Assembly (NCBI RefSeq): GCF_003335045.1
Contig: NZ_QOZG01000002.1
Coordinates: forward strand, 62,001-126,000
DNA length: 64,000 nucleotides
Source: Paramesorhizobium salinisoli
GTDB taxonomy: Bacteria > Pseudomonadota > Alphaproteobacteria > Rhizobiales > Rhizobiaceae
Direction of reading: 5' to 3'
Shown: one piece after another, positions 1 through 10,917 of the stretch
Layout of the letters: each line of letters begins with the position of its first letter
How positions within the stretch are numbered: position 1 is the first letter of the stretch
Made by a program: the position numbers and the translations under genes
The notes under the pieces: model-generated
The model's input: only the letters and a program-made list of their open reading frames with translations
What the model was told of the DNA's origin: nothing
The model's database searches: none

Positions 1-64
1 AACCACCTAGAAAAATCATTGCCATTACGCGCGCTTTTGTAGACGCTGCGATGATTGCGCCTTA

Positions 65-79
65 TTAACGGGATATTAA
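65..79 (+). promoter_or_regulatory. CtrA box upstream of pdhS
   Basis: The sequence reads TTAA, seven bases, TTAA, the full consensus for the cell-cycle regulator CtrA (TTAA-N7-TTAA). It lies 70 bases before the chosen pdhS start, a distance compatible with a promoter-overlapping site. CtrA recognition of this motif is established for alphaproteobacteria; its use here is inferred. Confidence 0.65.
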
Positions 80-148
80 GCAAAAAGCTCAGTTTTGAGC
101 AGAATTGCGAAAGCTCGTACAGGGCAGCGCAGACAGGTAAATACCAGC

Positions 149-3100
149 ATGTCGGGGAACTATCCCTTCATAGATATTGCAGTTCTGGATGGCATCCGCG
201 AACGGTTCGTGCGCGGCGATGCCCTCGTGGTCATTTCACCAGATCTCACATCCGTGATCTGGGCAAATGGCCCGGGCGCGGCGATGTTCGGGTTCGACAG
301 GATCGACGATATTCTCGGCAATGATCCAGGGTTTGCCGTCCACACACGGCGCCAGATCATGGCGCTCGATGGTTCGCAGGCGGGCAACGCCAGGACAGTT
401 TCCGTACGCCTTGCCTCCGGCCTCACCTCGCGGTTGGCCAGCTTTCAAATCTTCGACATCAGGCTGCCCGACGGCACGCTGGCGCGTGTCCTTGCTGCTG
501 CAGGACAGGATACTCGCACCGAAGCGGCGATTTCCGGCCTCGGCGACGAGGGGACCCATGTCGCGCTTCTCGACGAGGAAGGTGCGGTTATCGCCAGTTC
601 CGCCCATTTCAACGAACTCGGCATTCTGCCGACGACATTGAACGACCTGGTGGTGGAGGTCCGCGACGAAGAGCACCGCATGGTCAAGCGCCGGGTCCGC
701 GCCGGGGGACGAAGTGTGCCAGCTGGAATTGCCCGTCTGGCCGATACTCCCTACCGTCATCTGCTGTTCGTCATCGCGGAACGGAACGCCGCAGATAAGG
801 AAACGCCGCAGCCCATTCCAGAGAGCCGGGATGAAACCGTACCGACCGTGGTCAATGCAGCCGTGCCGGCCGAAGCGGAAGTCCCTTCCCCCGACATAGC
901 CGACCCTGTCATGGCCGACCCTGTCATAGTTGACCCTGTCATGGCCGAGATCGACGATGTGGTGGAGGTGGCGGAGCCTGCCGTCGAAGAACCCATGGAT
1001 GAAGCAGCCGAGCTGGCGGTGCTGCCGCAGGTCTTTGCCTATGATCCCGCTGCCGCCCCTGCCCGCTTCGTCTGGAAGGTCGATGCGGACACGGTTTTCA
1101 GCGAGATATCGTCGGAATTCGCTGCCGCCGTCGGCCCGCAGGCCGCTGATGTGATCGGCCGCCGCTTCGCCGATGTCGCCCGCGTCTTCGGGCTCGACGG
1201 GGATGGCGTGATCGCGACGCTTCTGGAAGGGCGCGATACCTGGTCGGGACGCACAGTGCTCTGGCCGGTCGAAGGCACGCCGCTTCGCGCGCCCGTCGAT
1301 CTTGCCGCCCTGCCGATCTATTCGCGTGAACGGACATTCCTCGGCTTTAGCGGTTTCGGCGTGGTGCGCACCGGCGAGGCTGAGGCAGACCCGGAGGCCA
1401 TCGGCCTTGCCCTCGTCACGGGTCCGGCAGTTTCAAGCGATCCCGTAGAAGAAACCTCTCCCGCCCTCGGCATCATCGATCTCGGAGAGAAACTTTCAGA
1501 AAAGCTGGACGCGAGCGTGGATCCGGCGGCGGAAAACGCGGACCCCTTCCAAGGGGAAATGCCGGCGCTGCAACTGACGCCATCAGCCGGCCGGCGTCTG
1601 CACGACAAGGTCATCCGCCTGGAAGAGCATCGTGCACCACGGTCGGAGGGCGGGCTGACGCCGACCGAACGCAATGCCTTCCGCGAAATCGCCGACCGGC
1701 TGAGACGCGAAAATATCGGCGCGGCCAAAAGCGAAGCCGCCACGGAAGAGACGCGCCAAGAGGCCAAAGTCGCGCCCGAAAGAATTGAGGACGACAAATC
1801 CGGCGCGGCCGAAATGCCGGCGGCAGCCGATGTGGTCGCGGCCAAAGTGCCGGATGCCGAGCCTGTGCCCGACCCACGCATGCCGATGAAAACGGCCCCG
1901 CAAACGGAAACGCCGCCTCAAGCAACAGTCGAGGGTGGAGACATCCAGCAGAACAATATTGCGGTTGTCGCCTCCGTTGCGGAGCCACAGGAGACTGTTG
2001 AGCCCGCCCTGTCAGCGGTCAATGAAAATGTAGAGCCGCCGTCCCTTGCCGGGACTGACGAAAATGAGAACGATACGGCGATCATCGCCCGTCTGCCCCT
2101 GCCAGTCCTCATCCACTCCGGCGACATCATACATTATGCCAACCAGGCACTGCTCGATCTCACCGGCTACGAGACTGCCGAGGGACTGAGCGAAGCGGGC
2201 GGGCTGGAAGCACTATTCGCGGAACGGCGCGAAGGAGAAGATGGCAGACCGGGCGCCATGATCCTGCGCCGCGCCGATGGCAGCGAACAGGCAGTGGAAG
2301 CGCATCTGCAAGCCGTGTCCTGGAAAAAGGGCCGCGCACTGATGCTGAGCCTTTTGCCGCAGCCGAACACAGCCCCGGCTGAGGAGCAGCAACCGGCCGA
2401 CACGGTAGCGATATCGGATGATGAAGACCGTTCGCTCCAGACGCGTATCGACGAACTGACCAGCATTCTCGATACCGCGACGGACGGTGTCGTCATCATC
2501 GGGTCGGATGGGCTGATCCGCTCGATGAACCATTCGGCGGCCGCCCTCTTCGGCTATGAGCCTGCACAGATCGAGGGCAAATCCTTCTCCATGCTATTCG
2601 CCATAGAGAGCCAGCGCGCGGCACTGGACTATCTCGATGGACTGGCGGAAAACGGCGTGGCGAGCGTGCTCAATGACGGGCGCGAAGTGATTGGCCGCGA
2701 GGCGCAAGGGCGCTTCATTCCGATGTTCATGACCATTGGCAAGCTTGCCGCGTCCAACAGCTATTGCGCGGTGCTGCGCGATATCACGCAATGGAAGCAG
2801 GCCGAGGAAGAACTGACCAATGCGCGGCGCGAGGCGGAGCGGGCCTCCAGCCAGAAGACCGAGTTCCTGGCCCGCATCAGCCATGAGATCCGCACGCCGC
2901 TCAACGCCATCATCGGCTTTTCAGAGCTGATGTCGGATGAGAAATTCGGCCCCATCGGCAACGAGCGCTACCGCGATTATCTGCGCGATATCAACCGTTC
3001 GGGCAATCATGTGCTCGCCCTTGTCAACGATCTGCTCGATATTTCCAAGATCGAGGCGGGCGGACTCGACATGCAGTTCGAGGCGGTGTCGCTCAACGAC

Positions 3101-3577
3101 GCCATTGCGGAAGCCGTGGCGATCATGCAGCCGCAAGCGAACCGCGAACGCGTGATCATCCGCTCGAGCTTCCCCTCGAACCTGCCGGATATTGTCGCCG
3201 ATGCGCGTTCGATCAAGCAGATCGCGCTGAACCTATTGTCCAATGCCGTGCGCTTTACCTCGCCGGGCGGGCAGGTCATCGTCTCGACCAGCTATGAGGC
3301 CGATGGAGGCGTGGCCATGCGGGTGCGCGACACCGGCGTCGGCATGAGCCCGGCCGAAGTCGAGCAGGCGCTGAAGCCGTTCAAGCAGATCAACGCACTG
3401 AACCGCAGCCAACCGGACGGCCGCACCGACTGGCGCCAGGAAGGAACCGGTCTCGGACTGCCGCTGACCAAAGCGATGGTCGAAGCCAACAGGGCGGGCT
3501 TTTCCATCGAATCAACGCCGGGCAGCGGCACCACGGTCGAAATTTCGTTCCCCTCGACACGGGTGCTGGCGGATTGA
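149..3577 (+). CDS. pdhS: PAS-domain sensor histidine kinase PdhS
   Basis: Cytoplasmic sensor histidine kinase of about 1142 residues, related to PleC/DivJ and to the PdhS kinase of Brucella, which acts on DivK and so on the CtrA cell-cycle pathway and marks the old pole. An N-terminal PAS-like segment (about 20-110) is followed by a long Ala/Pro/Glu-rich linker with further PAS-like blocks. A canonical PAS/PAC domain (about 770-890) leads into the HisKA box [14 protein letters not shown] with the phospho-accepting His near residue 912. N box [11 protein letters not shown]1 box DTGVGM and G2 box GTGLGLPL complete the ATPase. No membrane segment is visible. I chose ATG 149 (MSGNYPF) over the upstream in-frame start at 95 because the protein family starts there and an AGG lies just upstream. 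The linker contains a short tandem repeat. No response-regulator gene is adjacent. Confidence 0.9.
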   Translation: MSGNYPFIDIAVLDGIRERFVRGDALVVISPDLTSVIWANGPGAAMFGFDRIDDILGNDPGFAVHTRRQIMALDGSQAGNARTVSVRLASGLTSRLASFQIFDIRLPDGTLARVLAAAGQDTRTEAAISGLGDEGTHVALLDEEGAVIASSAHFNELGILPTTLNDLVVEVRDEEHRMVKRRVRAGGRSVPAGIARLADTPYRHLLFVIAERNAADKETPQPIPESRDETVPTVVNAAVPAEAEVPSPDIADPVMADPVIVDPVMAEIDDVVEVAEPAVEEPMDEAAELAVLPQVFAYDPAAAPARFVWKVDADTVFSEISSEFAAAVGPQAADVIGRRFADVARVFGLDGDGVIATLLEGRDTWSGRTVLWPVEGTPLRAPVDLAALPIYSRERTFLGFSGFGVVRTGEAEADPEAIGLALVTGPAVSSDPVEETSPALGIIDLGEKLSEKLDASVDPAAENADPFQGEMPALQLTPSAGRRLHDKVIRLEEHRAPRSEGGLTPTERNAFREIADRLRRENIGAAKSEAATEETRQEAKVAPERIEDDKSGAAEMPAAADVVAAKVPDAEPVPDPRMPMKTAPQTETPPQATVEGGDIQQNNIAVVASVAEPQETVEPALSAVNENVEPPSLAGTDENENDTAIIARLPLPVLIHSGDIIHYANQALLDLTGYETAEGLSEAGGLEALFAERREGEDGRPGAMILRRADGSEQAVEAHLQAVSWKKGRALMLSLLPQPNTAPAEEQQPADTVAISDDEDRSLQTRIDELTSILDTATDGVVIIGSDGLIRSMNHSAAALFGYEPAQIEGKSFSMLFAIESQRAALDYLDGLAENGVASVLNDGREVIGREAQGRFIPMFMTIGKLAASNSYCAVLRDITQWKQAEEELTNARREAERASSQKTEFLARISHEIRTPLNAIIGFSELMSDEKFGPIGNERYRDYLRDINRSGNHVLALVNDLLDISKIEAGGLDMQFEAVSLNDAIAEAVAIMQPQANRERVIIRSSFPSNLPDIVADARSIKQIALNLLSNAVRFTSPGGQVIVSTSYEADGGVAMRVRDTGVGMSPAEVEQALKPFKQINALNRSQPDGRTDWRQEGTGLGLPLTKAMVEANRAGFSIESTPGSGTTVEISFPSTRVLAD
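902..946 (+). repeat. 3 x 15-bp in-frame tandem repeat inside pdhS
   Basis: Three consecutive 15-base units beginning GACCCTGTCAT. Units one and three are identical; the middle one differs in its last bases. They encode [10 protein letters not shown] and DPVMA within the acidic, proline-rich linker between the N-terminal PAS and the rest of the kinase. Copy number could vary without a frameshift. Confidence 0.75.
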
Positions 3578-3638
3578 GGCTTCCTGTTTTGGACAGCAGC
3601 CGCATATATATCTGACAGACTCTCAAGATTGTGCAGTT

Positions 3639-3666
3639 AAAAAAAAGCGCCGGACAAGCCGGCGCT
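3639..3666 (-). terminator. Intrinsic terminator, minus strand
   Basis: Eight-base-pair GC-rich stem (AGCGCCGG/CCGGCGCT) with a five-base loop, followed on the minus strand by eight consecutive T. Orientation fits the end of the aacS transcript, whose stop codon lies about 200 bases upstream on that strand, or the end of a separate small transcript in the 3667-3867 gap. Confidence 0.75.
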
Positions 3667-3867
3667 ACAAAGCTGTACAACAGAGAAAGGGGCACAAAAG
3701 CAAGGGTTGGGAGCCAGAAGGGTCTTCATCATTTACCAGTGTGTTAAGACCGTTATCGCGCGAATTTACCTAATAAAGCCTTAACGAGCCGCCTAAATCT
3801 TTACGAAAAAATATTGCCTGTGAAAACGCGGTAAATACCTTCGTAATACTCTATTAAACACGCTCCT

Positions 3868-5826
<1,959 letters not shown>

Positions 5827-5830
5827 ATCT

Positions 5831-5872
5831 CCTCCTCATATCGCCAACATGTTGCAACGCGATATGAGGAGG
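5831..5872 (-). promoter_or_regulatory. Inverted repeat sequestering the aacS ribosome-binding site
   Basis: Arms CCTCCTCATATCG (5831-5843) and CGATATGAGGAGG (5860-5872) are perfectly complementary over 13 bp with a 16-base loop that itself contains the palindrome CAACATGTTG. On the aacS mRNA the downstream arm carries the Shine-Dalgarno sequence, four bases from the start codon. It may act as an RNA hairpin that blocks ribosomes or as a DNA operator; the sequence alone does not decide. Confidence 0.6.
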
Positions 5873-6001
5873 CGGCAAGCGGTAAAATGCGATCCAACTG
5901 AATTTTCAGCCAAATTTGCGTAATATGCATCGGCCAAGCCTTGAATTGCCGCCGGGCTGGTTTAAACGGTATAAACAACACTCATTGGTGGACTACGCCC
6001 G

Positions 6002-7915
6002 ATGTCCTGGCCTCGACTCCTGCGCCTCATTCTGGCGATTATTGTCCTCGCTGCAGCGGGCGTCGCGGCGGTCATTGCGGCCCTGCCCTTCATTGTTTCC
6101 ACGGACGCGATCCGCGTCCGGCTGGCGCAGGAAATCAGTGCCTGGACCGGCTACAGCGTCGAGTTGCGCCAGCCGCCGAGGCTGACCGTCTTTCCCGTTT
6201 TCCAGGCTTCGCTAAGCGACGTCACCCTGAGCAAGCTAGGCCAGAGCGGCCAGCCGCCGGTGATGAGCGCCGACCGCATCGACGTGCAGCTCTCGGCTCT
6301 AGACGCGCTGATGGGACATATCTCGTTCTCGGAGACGCGCATCATCCATCCCCGCTTCAGGCTCAACGAGCCGGTGACGGATCTGCCGCAATTGTTCACG
6401 GCGGCGGCCAATTCCCAGGGGCGACTGGGCATGGTGATCCGTGCCGCGAAGCGGCTGGTGGCCAGCAACCCGAATGATCCCCAGGTGGATCAACTCGCAT
6501 CGCAGCCTTTCGGCCGCGTTGTCATCGAGAATGGTTCGCTTGCCTACCGTCGTTTCGGATCGCCGCTTGAAGAGCAGGTCTCCGACATCAACGGCACGCT
6601 CGACTGGCCGCAGACGTCGAGCCCCGCCAGCTTCCAGGGCCGTGCCAACTGGCGCGGAGAAGCGACGGAAATCAATTTTTCTGCAGAACAGCCGCTAATA
6701 CTGCTCGCCAACGGATTGAGCGAGATCACTGCAAGCGTGGTTTCCAAGCCGCTGACATTCACCTTCGACGGCAATGCCAACATCTCGAAAAACATGTTTT
6801 TCGAAGGGGAATTGACGGCAAAGTCGCCCTCGCTTGGCGAGACGATGCGATGGGCCGGGCGGCCCTCATCCGGCGGCTCATCGATGATCGGCGCCGTCGA
6901 TCTCGCTGCGAATGTCACGCTGACGCCGGTGCGGGCGAAGTTCAACGATGTCACGCTGACGACCGACAATCAGTCCGCCAAGGGTGTGATCGAGATCGGG
7001 CTGGAGCAGCCGGTGCCTGCCGTCACCGGAACACTGGCCTTCCAGACGCTGGATCTGCGTTCGCTGATGTCGGCGTTCATCCCACTGCCCAGCGGCGGCG
7101 CAGGCGACGACATCGACACGCGGGTCATCAACCAGATCGATCTGGACCTCCGTCTTTCCGCCCAGAATGCCACCGTCGGCCCGGTCGATCTGGCCGGTCT
7201 CGCAGCCGCGGTACAGGTGCGCGGCGGGCGTGCGATGTTCGACATCGGTGATGCGAATGCATTCGGCGGTTCGGTGCAGGCGAACGTGCAGATGACCCAG
7301 GGCGCGGATGGCGTCAATAGCGAGATGCGGTTCAACGGGACCGCCCTGGACAGCGCGGCGCTTGCTTCCGCGCTCGGCATCAAGCAACCTTTCCTGACCG
7401 GCAAGGGAACGGTGTCGCTGCTCATGAAGAGCCCGCTGAAGACATGGTCTTCGCTCCGCGAAAGCGCCAGCGGCACCATTTCACTCGACCTCAGCAACGG
7501 AAAGATGCAGGGGTTCGACTTCAACGATTTCATCAATAAAGCGCGCACCGACCGCTTTTTTGCTCTCGAGCGCAAGCAGGATGCTTCCCTGGGGTTCAAC
7601 CGGCTGACCATGAAAGCGGAAATCGCGGAGGGTATCGCCACTCTCGAAAATGCCCGTGTCGAAACCGGCAACGGCGTGCTGACGCTTGCGGGCATCGTCC
7701 CCTTCCTCGACAGAAGCCTGGCGCTTTCCGGCGAAATCGCTTTTCCCGTGGCGCAGAGCCAAAATCAGGATCAGGGCCAAAACCAGGGGCAGAATGCTCC
7801 TGCGCCCCAAGCGCCTCAGGCGCCTCAGGCGCCACAGCCGATCAATTTCTTCGTCGGCGGCTCCTGGGACAGGCCCTTCATCTCGCCGATGAGCCAACCC
7901 GCCGCTGGGAACTGA
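6002..7915 (+). CDS. AsmA family protein
   Basis: Envelope protein of 637 residues with one N-terminal membrane anchor (about residues 7-29, SWPRLLRLILAIIVL onwards) and a large periplasmic part, the layout of AsmA/TamB-like proteins proposed to act in lipid transport or outer-membrane homeostasis. The conserved N-terminal AsmA block (TGYSVELRQPPRLTVFP) and the C-terminal AsmA_2-type region (FNGTALDSAALASALGI to LENARVETGNG) are visible. The C-terminus has a Gln-rich stretch and four APQ repeats before the end. It is divergent from aacS, and its stop is 9 bases from the convergent permease gene stop. Substrate and partner cannot be told from sequence. Confidence 0.85.
   Translation: MSWPRLLRLILAIIVLAAAGVAAVIAALPFIVSTDAIRVRLAQEISAWTGYSVELRQPPRLTVFPVFQASLSDVTLSKLGQSGQPPVMSADRIDVQLSALDALMGHISFSETRIIHPRFRLNEPVTDLPQLFTAAANSQGRLGMVIRAAKRLVASNPNDPQVDQLASQPFGRVVIENGSLAYRRFGSPLEEQVSDINGTLDWPQTSSPASFQGRANWRGEATEINFSAEQPLILLANGLSEITASVVSKPLTFTFDGNANISKNMFFEGELTAKSPSLGETMRWAGRPSSGGSSMIGAVDLAANVTLTPVRAKFNDVTLTTDNQSAKGVIEIGLEQPVPAVTGTLAFQTLDLRSLMSAFIPLPSGGAGDDIDTRVINQIDLDLRLSAQNATVGPVDLAGLAAAVQVRGGRAMFDIGDANAFGGSVQANVQMTQGADGVNSEMRFNGTALDSAALASALGIKQPFLTGKGTVSLLMKSPLKTWSSLRESASGTISLDLSNGKMQGFDFNDFINKARTDRFFALERKQDASLGFNRLTMKAEIAEGIATLENARVETGNGVLTLAGIVPFLDRSLALSGEIAFPVAQSQNQDQGQNQGQNAPAPQAPQAPQAPQPINFFVGGSWDRPFISPMSQPAAGN
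7802..7837 (+). repeat. 4 x 9-bp tandem repeat (Ala-Pro-Gln) in the AsmA gene
   Basis: Four nine-base units, the middle two identical (GCGCCTCAG), encode APQ repeated four times after a Gln/Asn-rich stretch. In-frame copy-number change would only lengthen or shorten the flexible tail. Confidence 0.8.
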
Positions 7916-7924
7916 GACCGGAAA

Positions 7925-8743
7925 TCAGGTGCGGAAAGCCGCCTGCTCGTCGCGAACGCGCTGGACCTCACGGCGTTTGTTGGCGATCGAGGCGATGATG
8001 ACGCCTGTCGAAACGATGGCGATCAGGATGGTGCAGATGGCGTTGATCTCAGGCGTAATGCCGAGGCGCACCTGGCTGTAGATTTTCATCGGCAGCGTCG
8101 TCGCGCCCGGACCTGAAGTGAAGCTCGCGATCACCAGATCGTCGAGCGAAAGCGTGAAGGCGAGCATCCAGCCGGAGACGACGGCAGGCAGGATGGCCGG
8201 AAGCGTGATCCTGAAAAAAGTGGTGACGGGCGTCGCGCCGAGGTCCATCGCCGCCTCTTCCAGCGATCGGTCGAAAGTGACGAGCCTGGACTGGACCACC
8301 ACCGCGACGAAGCACATGGAAAAGGTGATGTGCGCCAATGTCACGGTCCAGAAACCCCGGTCGAAATTGATCGCCACGAAAAGCAGGAGCAATGACAGGC
8401 CAGTGATGACTTCGGGCATGACCAGCGGCGCGTAGACCATGCCGGAAAACAAAAGACGTCCGCGAAAACGCGTATAGCGCGTCAATGCGAGCGCGGCGAG
8501 CGTTCCCAGCACAGTCGCCACGCTTGCCGAGAGGACACCAACACGGGCGGTGACCCAGGCAGCGTCCATCAGGCCGCGATTGTGGAAGAGCGCGACATAC
8601 CATTTCGTGGAGAAGCCGGCCCAGACGGTGACGAGGCGGGACTCGTTAAAGGAATAGATCACCAGCAGCACGATGGGCAGATAGAGGAACGCGAAGCCCA
8701 GGACGACCGAAGCGATATTGAAACGCGACCAGGTGGTATTCAT
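7925..8743 (-). CDS. potI: Polyamine ABC transporter permease (PotI/PotC type)
   Basis: Inner-membrane permease of 272 residues with about six transmembrane helices, starting MNTTWSRFNIASVVLGFAFL. It carries the EAA-loop region EEAAMDLGATPVTTFFRITLP that docks to the ATPase, and LDDLVIASFTSGPG typical of spermidine/putrescine permeases of the PotC/PotI branch. It is the last gene of potF-potG-potH-potI, starting 9 bases after potH. With PotH it forms the heterodimeric channel. The symbol is by family resemblance; PotC is the alternative. Confidence 0.85.
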   Translation of the reverse strand: MNTTWSRFNIASVVLGFAFLYLPIVLLVIYSFNESRLVTVWAGFSTKWYVALFHNRGLMDAAWVTARVGVLSASVATVLGTLAALALTRYTRFRGRLLFSGMVYAPLVMPEVITGLSLLLLFVAINFDRGFWTVTLAHITFSMCFVAVVVQSRLVTFDRSLEEAAMDLGATPVTTFFRITLPAILPAVVSGWMLAFTLSLDDLVIASFTSGPGATTLPMKIYSQVRLGITPEINAICTILIAIVSTGVIIASIANKRREVQRVRDEQAAFRT

Positions 8744-8752
8744 TGCAATGTC

Positions 8753-9682
8753 CTACTTCCCGCTTTCCTGCGCGCGTACCTGCGCGCGCTGGAACAAGAC
8801 GATCGGCACGATCAGGATGACAAGCAGCACAACGGCGACGGCCGAGGAAACCGGCCAGTCGCGGTTGGAGAAGAATTCGCTCCACAGTGTCTTGCCGATC
8901 ATCAGCGTCTGCGATCCGCCGAGCAGATCGGGAATGACGAACTCGCCCATCGCCGGGATGAAAACAAGGAAAGAGCCCGCGATGACGCCCGGCAGGGAAA
9001 GCGGGAAGGTTATCTTCCAGAAGGCGGCGAGCGGCGGGGAGCCCAGATCCTGCGCCGCCTCGACCAGCGAATAATCCATTTTTTCGAGCGCCGAATAGAT
9101 CGGCAGCACCATGAACGGCAGATAGGAATAGACAATTCCGATAAAGACGGCGGTGTTGGTGTTGAGAATGGTCAGCGGAGTATCGATGACATGCGCCCAC
9201 ATCAGGAACTGGTTCAGGAGGCCTTCCGGCTTCAGGATGCCAATCCAGGCATAGACGCGGATCAGGAAGCTCGTCCAGAACGGCAGGATGACCAGCATCA
9301 GCAAGGTGGGGCGAAGCGTCGACGGCGCGCGCGCCATGCCATAGGCCAGCGGATAGCCGACGATGAGCGTCAACACCGTAGAGACACCGGCGATGAAAAG
9401 GCTCGACAGATAGGCCTTGAAATAAAGCGCGTCGTCGAGAAGCCACCGATAATTGTCGATGGAAAGCTGCTTCAGTTTCTCGAAATTGGCGGCGAAGCCC
9501 TGCGACAGATCAAAAGCCGGCTGATAGGCAGGGATGGCCATAGCCACTTGCGAAAGCGATATCTTCACGACGATGAAGAATGGGACGAGGAAGAAGAGGA
9601 AAAGCCAGAGATAGGGCACGGCAATGACGAGGCGCCCGGCGATGGCCGCGATGAGCTTCTGCATGGCGGCGTTTTTCTTCAT
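8753..9682 (-). CDS. potH: Polyamine ABC transporter permease (PotH/PotB type)
   Basis: Inner-membrane permease of 309 residues. The first membrane helix follows a short cytoplasmic N-terminus (LVIAVPYLWLFLFFLVPFFI), with about six helices in total and the EAA motif VEAAQDLGSPPLAAFWKITFPLS. PARTIAL pairing features such as GEFVIPDLLGG are typical of the PotB/PotH branch. Its ATG overlaps the potG stop (ATGA), indicating translational coupling, and potI follows 9 bases downstream. With PotI it imports putrescine or spermidine delivered by the periplasmic PotF-like protein. Confidence 0.87.
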   Translation of the reverse strand: MKKNAAMQKLIAAIAGRLVIAVPYLWLFLFFLVPFFIVVKISLSQVAMAIPAYQPAFDLSQGFAANFEKLKQLSIDNYRWLLDDALYFKAYLSSLFIAGVSTVLTLIVGYPLAYGMARAPSTLRPTLLMLVILPFWTSFLIRVYAWIGILKPEGLLNQFLMWAHVIDTPLTILNTNTAVFIGIVYSYLPFMVLPIYSALEKMDYSLVEAAQDLGSPPLAAFWKITFPLSLPGVIAGSFLVFIPAMGEFVIPDLLGGSQTLMIGKTLWSEFFSNRDWPVSSAVAVVLLVILIVPIVLFQRAQVRAQESGK

Positions 9683-10824
9683 GCCGTCAGGACCAGACCG
9701 GCGTCGGTATCGAAGCTGACCCAGACGCGATCTTCATAGCCCAAGGGATTGTCCACCTTGCGCACTGCGTTGAGGCTCGACGCCTTGATCAAGGCGCCAT
9801 TGTCGAGCCGGACGTGGAATACCGTCATGTCGCCGAAATAGGCGATATCCCACAATTCGCCCTCGACCGCGTTGAACGAGGCATTCTCAGGTTTTTCGCG
9901 GCTGATGCGGATCTTCTCTGGCCGGACGGCGAACCAGACCTTCTGATCTGACGATAGCGTCTTTCCCGTTTCGGCGCGGATGGTGAGGCCCTGCGCGGCA
10001 GCACTGATTTCCGCCTCGCCGTTTGCAAACTTCTCGACCACGCCATCCAGAATATTCACATTGCCGATGAAATCGGCGACGAATTTGGAAGCAGGCGCTT
10101 CATAGACCTCCGCCGGCGTCGCCACCTGCATGATGCGGCCCTGGTCCATGACGGCGATGCGGTCGGCCATGGTCATCGCCTCTTCCTGGTCATGGGTGAC
10201 GACCATGAAGGTAAGGCCGAGCTTATATTGCAGATCCATCAACTCGAACTGCGTTTCCTCGCGCAGCTTCTTGTCCAGCGCGCCGAGCGGCTCGTCAAGC
10301 AGGAGCACCTTCGGGCGCTTGGCCACGGCGCGGGCGAGCGCCACGCGCTGGCGCTGGCCACCCGATAATTGATGCGGCTTGCGCTTGGCGAATTGCTCAA
10401 GCTTGACCAGCTTCAGCATTTCGCCGATCCGCGCATCGATCTCGGATTTGGCCATCCCGTCCTGTTTCAGGCCGAAGGCGATGTTGCCCTCGACCGTCAT
10501 ATGCGGGAAGAGCGCATAGGACTGGAACATCATGTTGACCGGGCGGCGGTAGGGTGGAATGCCACGTAGATCCTGCCCGTCAAGCAGGATGCGGCCCGAA
10601 CTCGGCTCCTCGAAACCGGCCAGCATGCGCAAGAGCGTGGACTTGCCGCAGCCCGACGCGCCAAGCAGCGCGAAGAACTCGCGATTGAAGACATTGAGCG
10701 AAAGGTCGTCGACGGCAGTGAAATCACCGAAGACCTTGGTGACGTTCTCGAATTGTATGTAGGGCTTTACCGCCGGATCATTCCAAGGCGCGAATTTGCG
10801 GCGAAAACTTCCAAAGGATTCCAT
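9679..10824 (-). CDS. potG: Polyamine ABC transporter ATP-binding protein
   Basis: ATPase subunit of the polyamine importer, 381 residues from ATG 10824 (MESFGSFRRKF). Walker A GASGCGKSTLL near residue 55, signature SGGQRQRVALARA near 150, Walker B VLLLDEPLGALD near 170, and the switch histidine in VTHDQEEAMTMADR. A C-terminal TOBE domain (WFAVRPEKIRIS) is present. An in-frame TTG at 10881 would add 19 Arg/Gly-rich residues; I prefer the ATG because GGGG sits six bases upstream and the TTG abuts a strong hairpin. The stop overlaps the potH start by four bases. Confidence 0.9.
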   Translation of the reverse strand: MESFGSFRRKFAPWNDPAVKPYIQFENVTKVFGDFTAVDDLSLNVFNREFFALLGASGCGKSTLLRMLAGFEEPSSGRILLDGQDLRGIPPYRRPVNMMFQSYALFPHMTVEGNIAFGLKQDGMAKSEIDARIGEMLKLVKLEQFAKRKPHQLSGGQRQRVALARAVAKRPKVLLLDEPLGALDKKLREETQFELMDLQYKLGLTFMVVTHDQEEAMTMADRIAVMDQGRIMQVATPAEVYEAPASKFVADFIGNVNILDGVVEKFANGEAEISAAAQGLTIRAETGKTLSSDQKVWFAVRPEKIRISREKPENASFNAVEGELWDIAYFGDMTVFHVRLDNGALIKASSLNAVRKVDNPLGYEDRVWVSFDTDAGLVLTA

Positions 10825-10885
10825 CCGGTTCCCCAAACTGCGAACGCGGCCCGCTACCCGCCGGACCGCGCCAATACCCAACTGA

Positions 10886-10911
10886 AAACCCCGGCCGCTC
10901 AGCCGGGGTTT
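10886..10911 (-). terminator. Hairpin between potF and potG (attenuator-like)
   Basis: Perfect stem AAACCCCGGC/GCCGGGGTTT around a six-base loop, directly after the potF stop and before potG on the minus strand. Only three to four T follow, so it may be a leaky terminator or an mRNA-stabilising hairpin that keeps the binding protein more abundant than the membrane and ATPase subunits, as is common in ABC importer operons. Confidence 0.55.
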
Positions 10912-10917
10912 CGGTCC

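Noticed and set aside
8582-9739. Plus-strand frame of 385 codons over the polyamine permease genes
   Set aside because: It is antisense to potI and potH, which have clear membrane helices and EAA motifs. The frame is Asp/Arg/His-rich, low complexity, and typical of the complement of GC-rich coding sequence.
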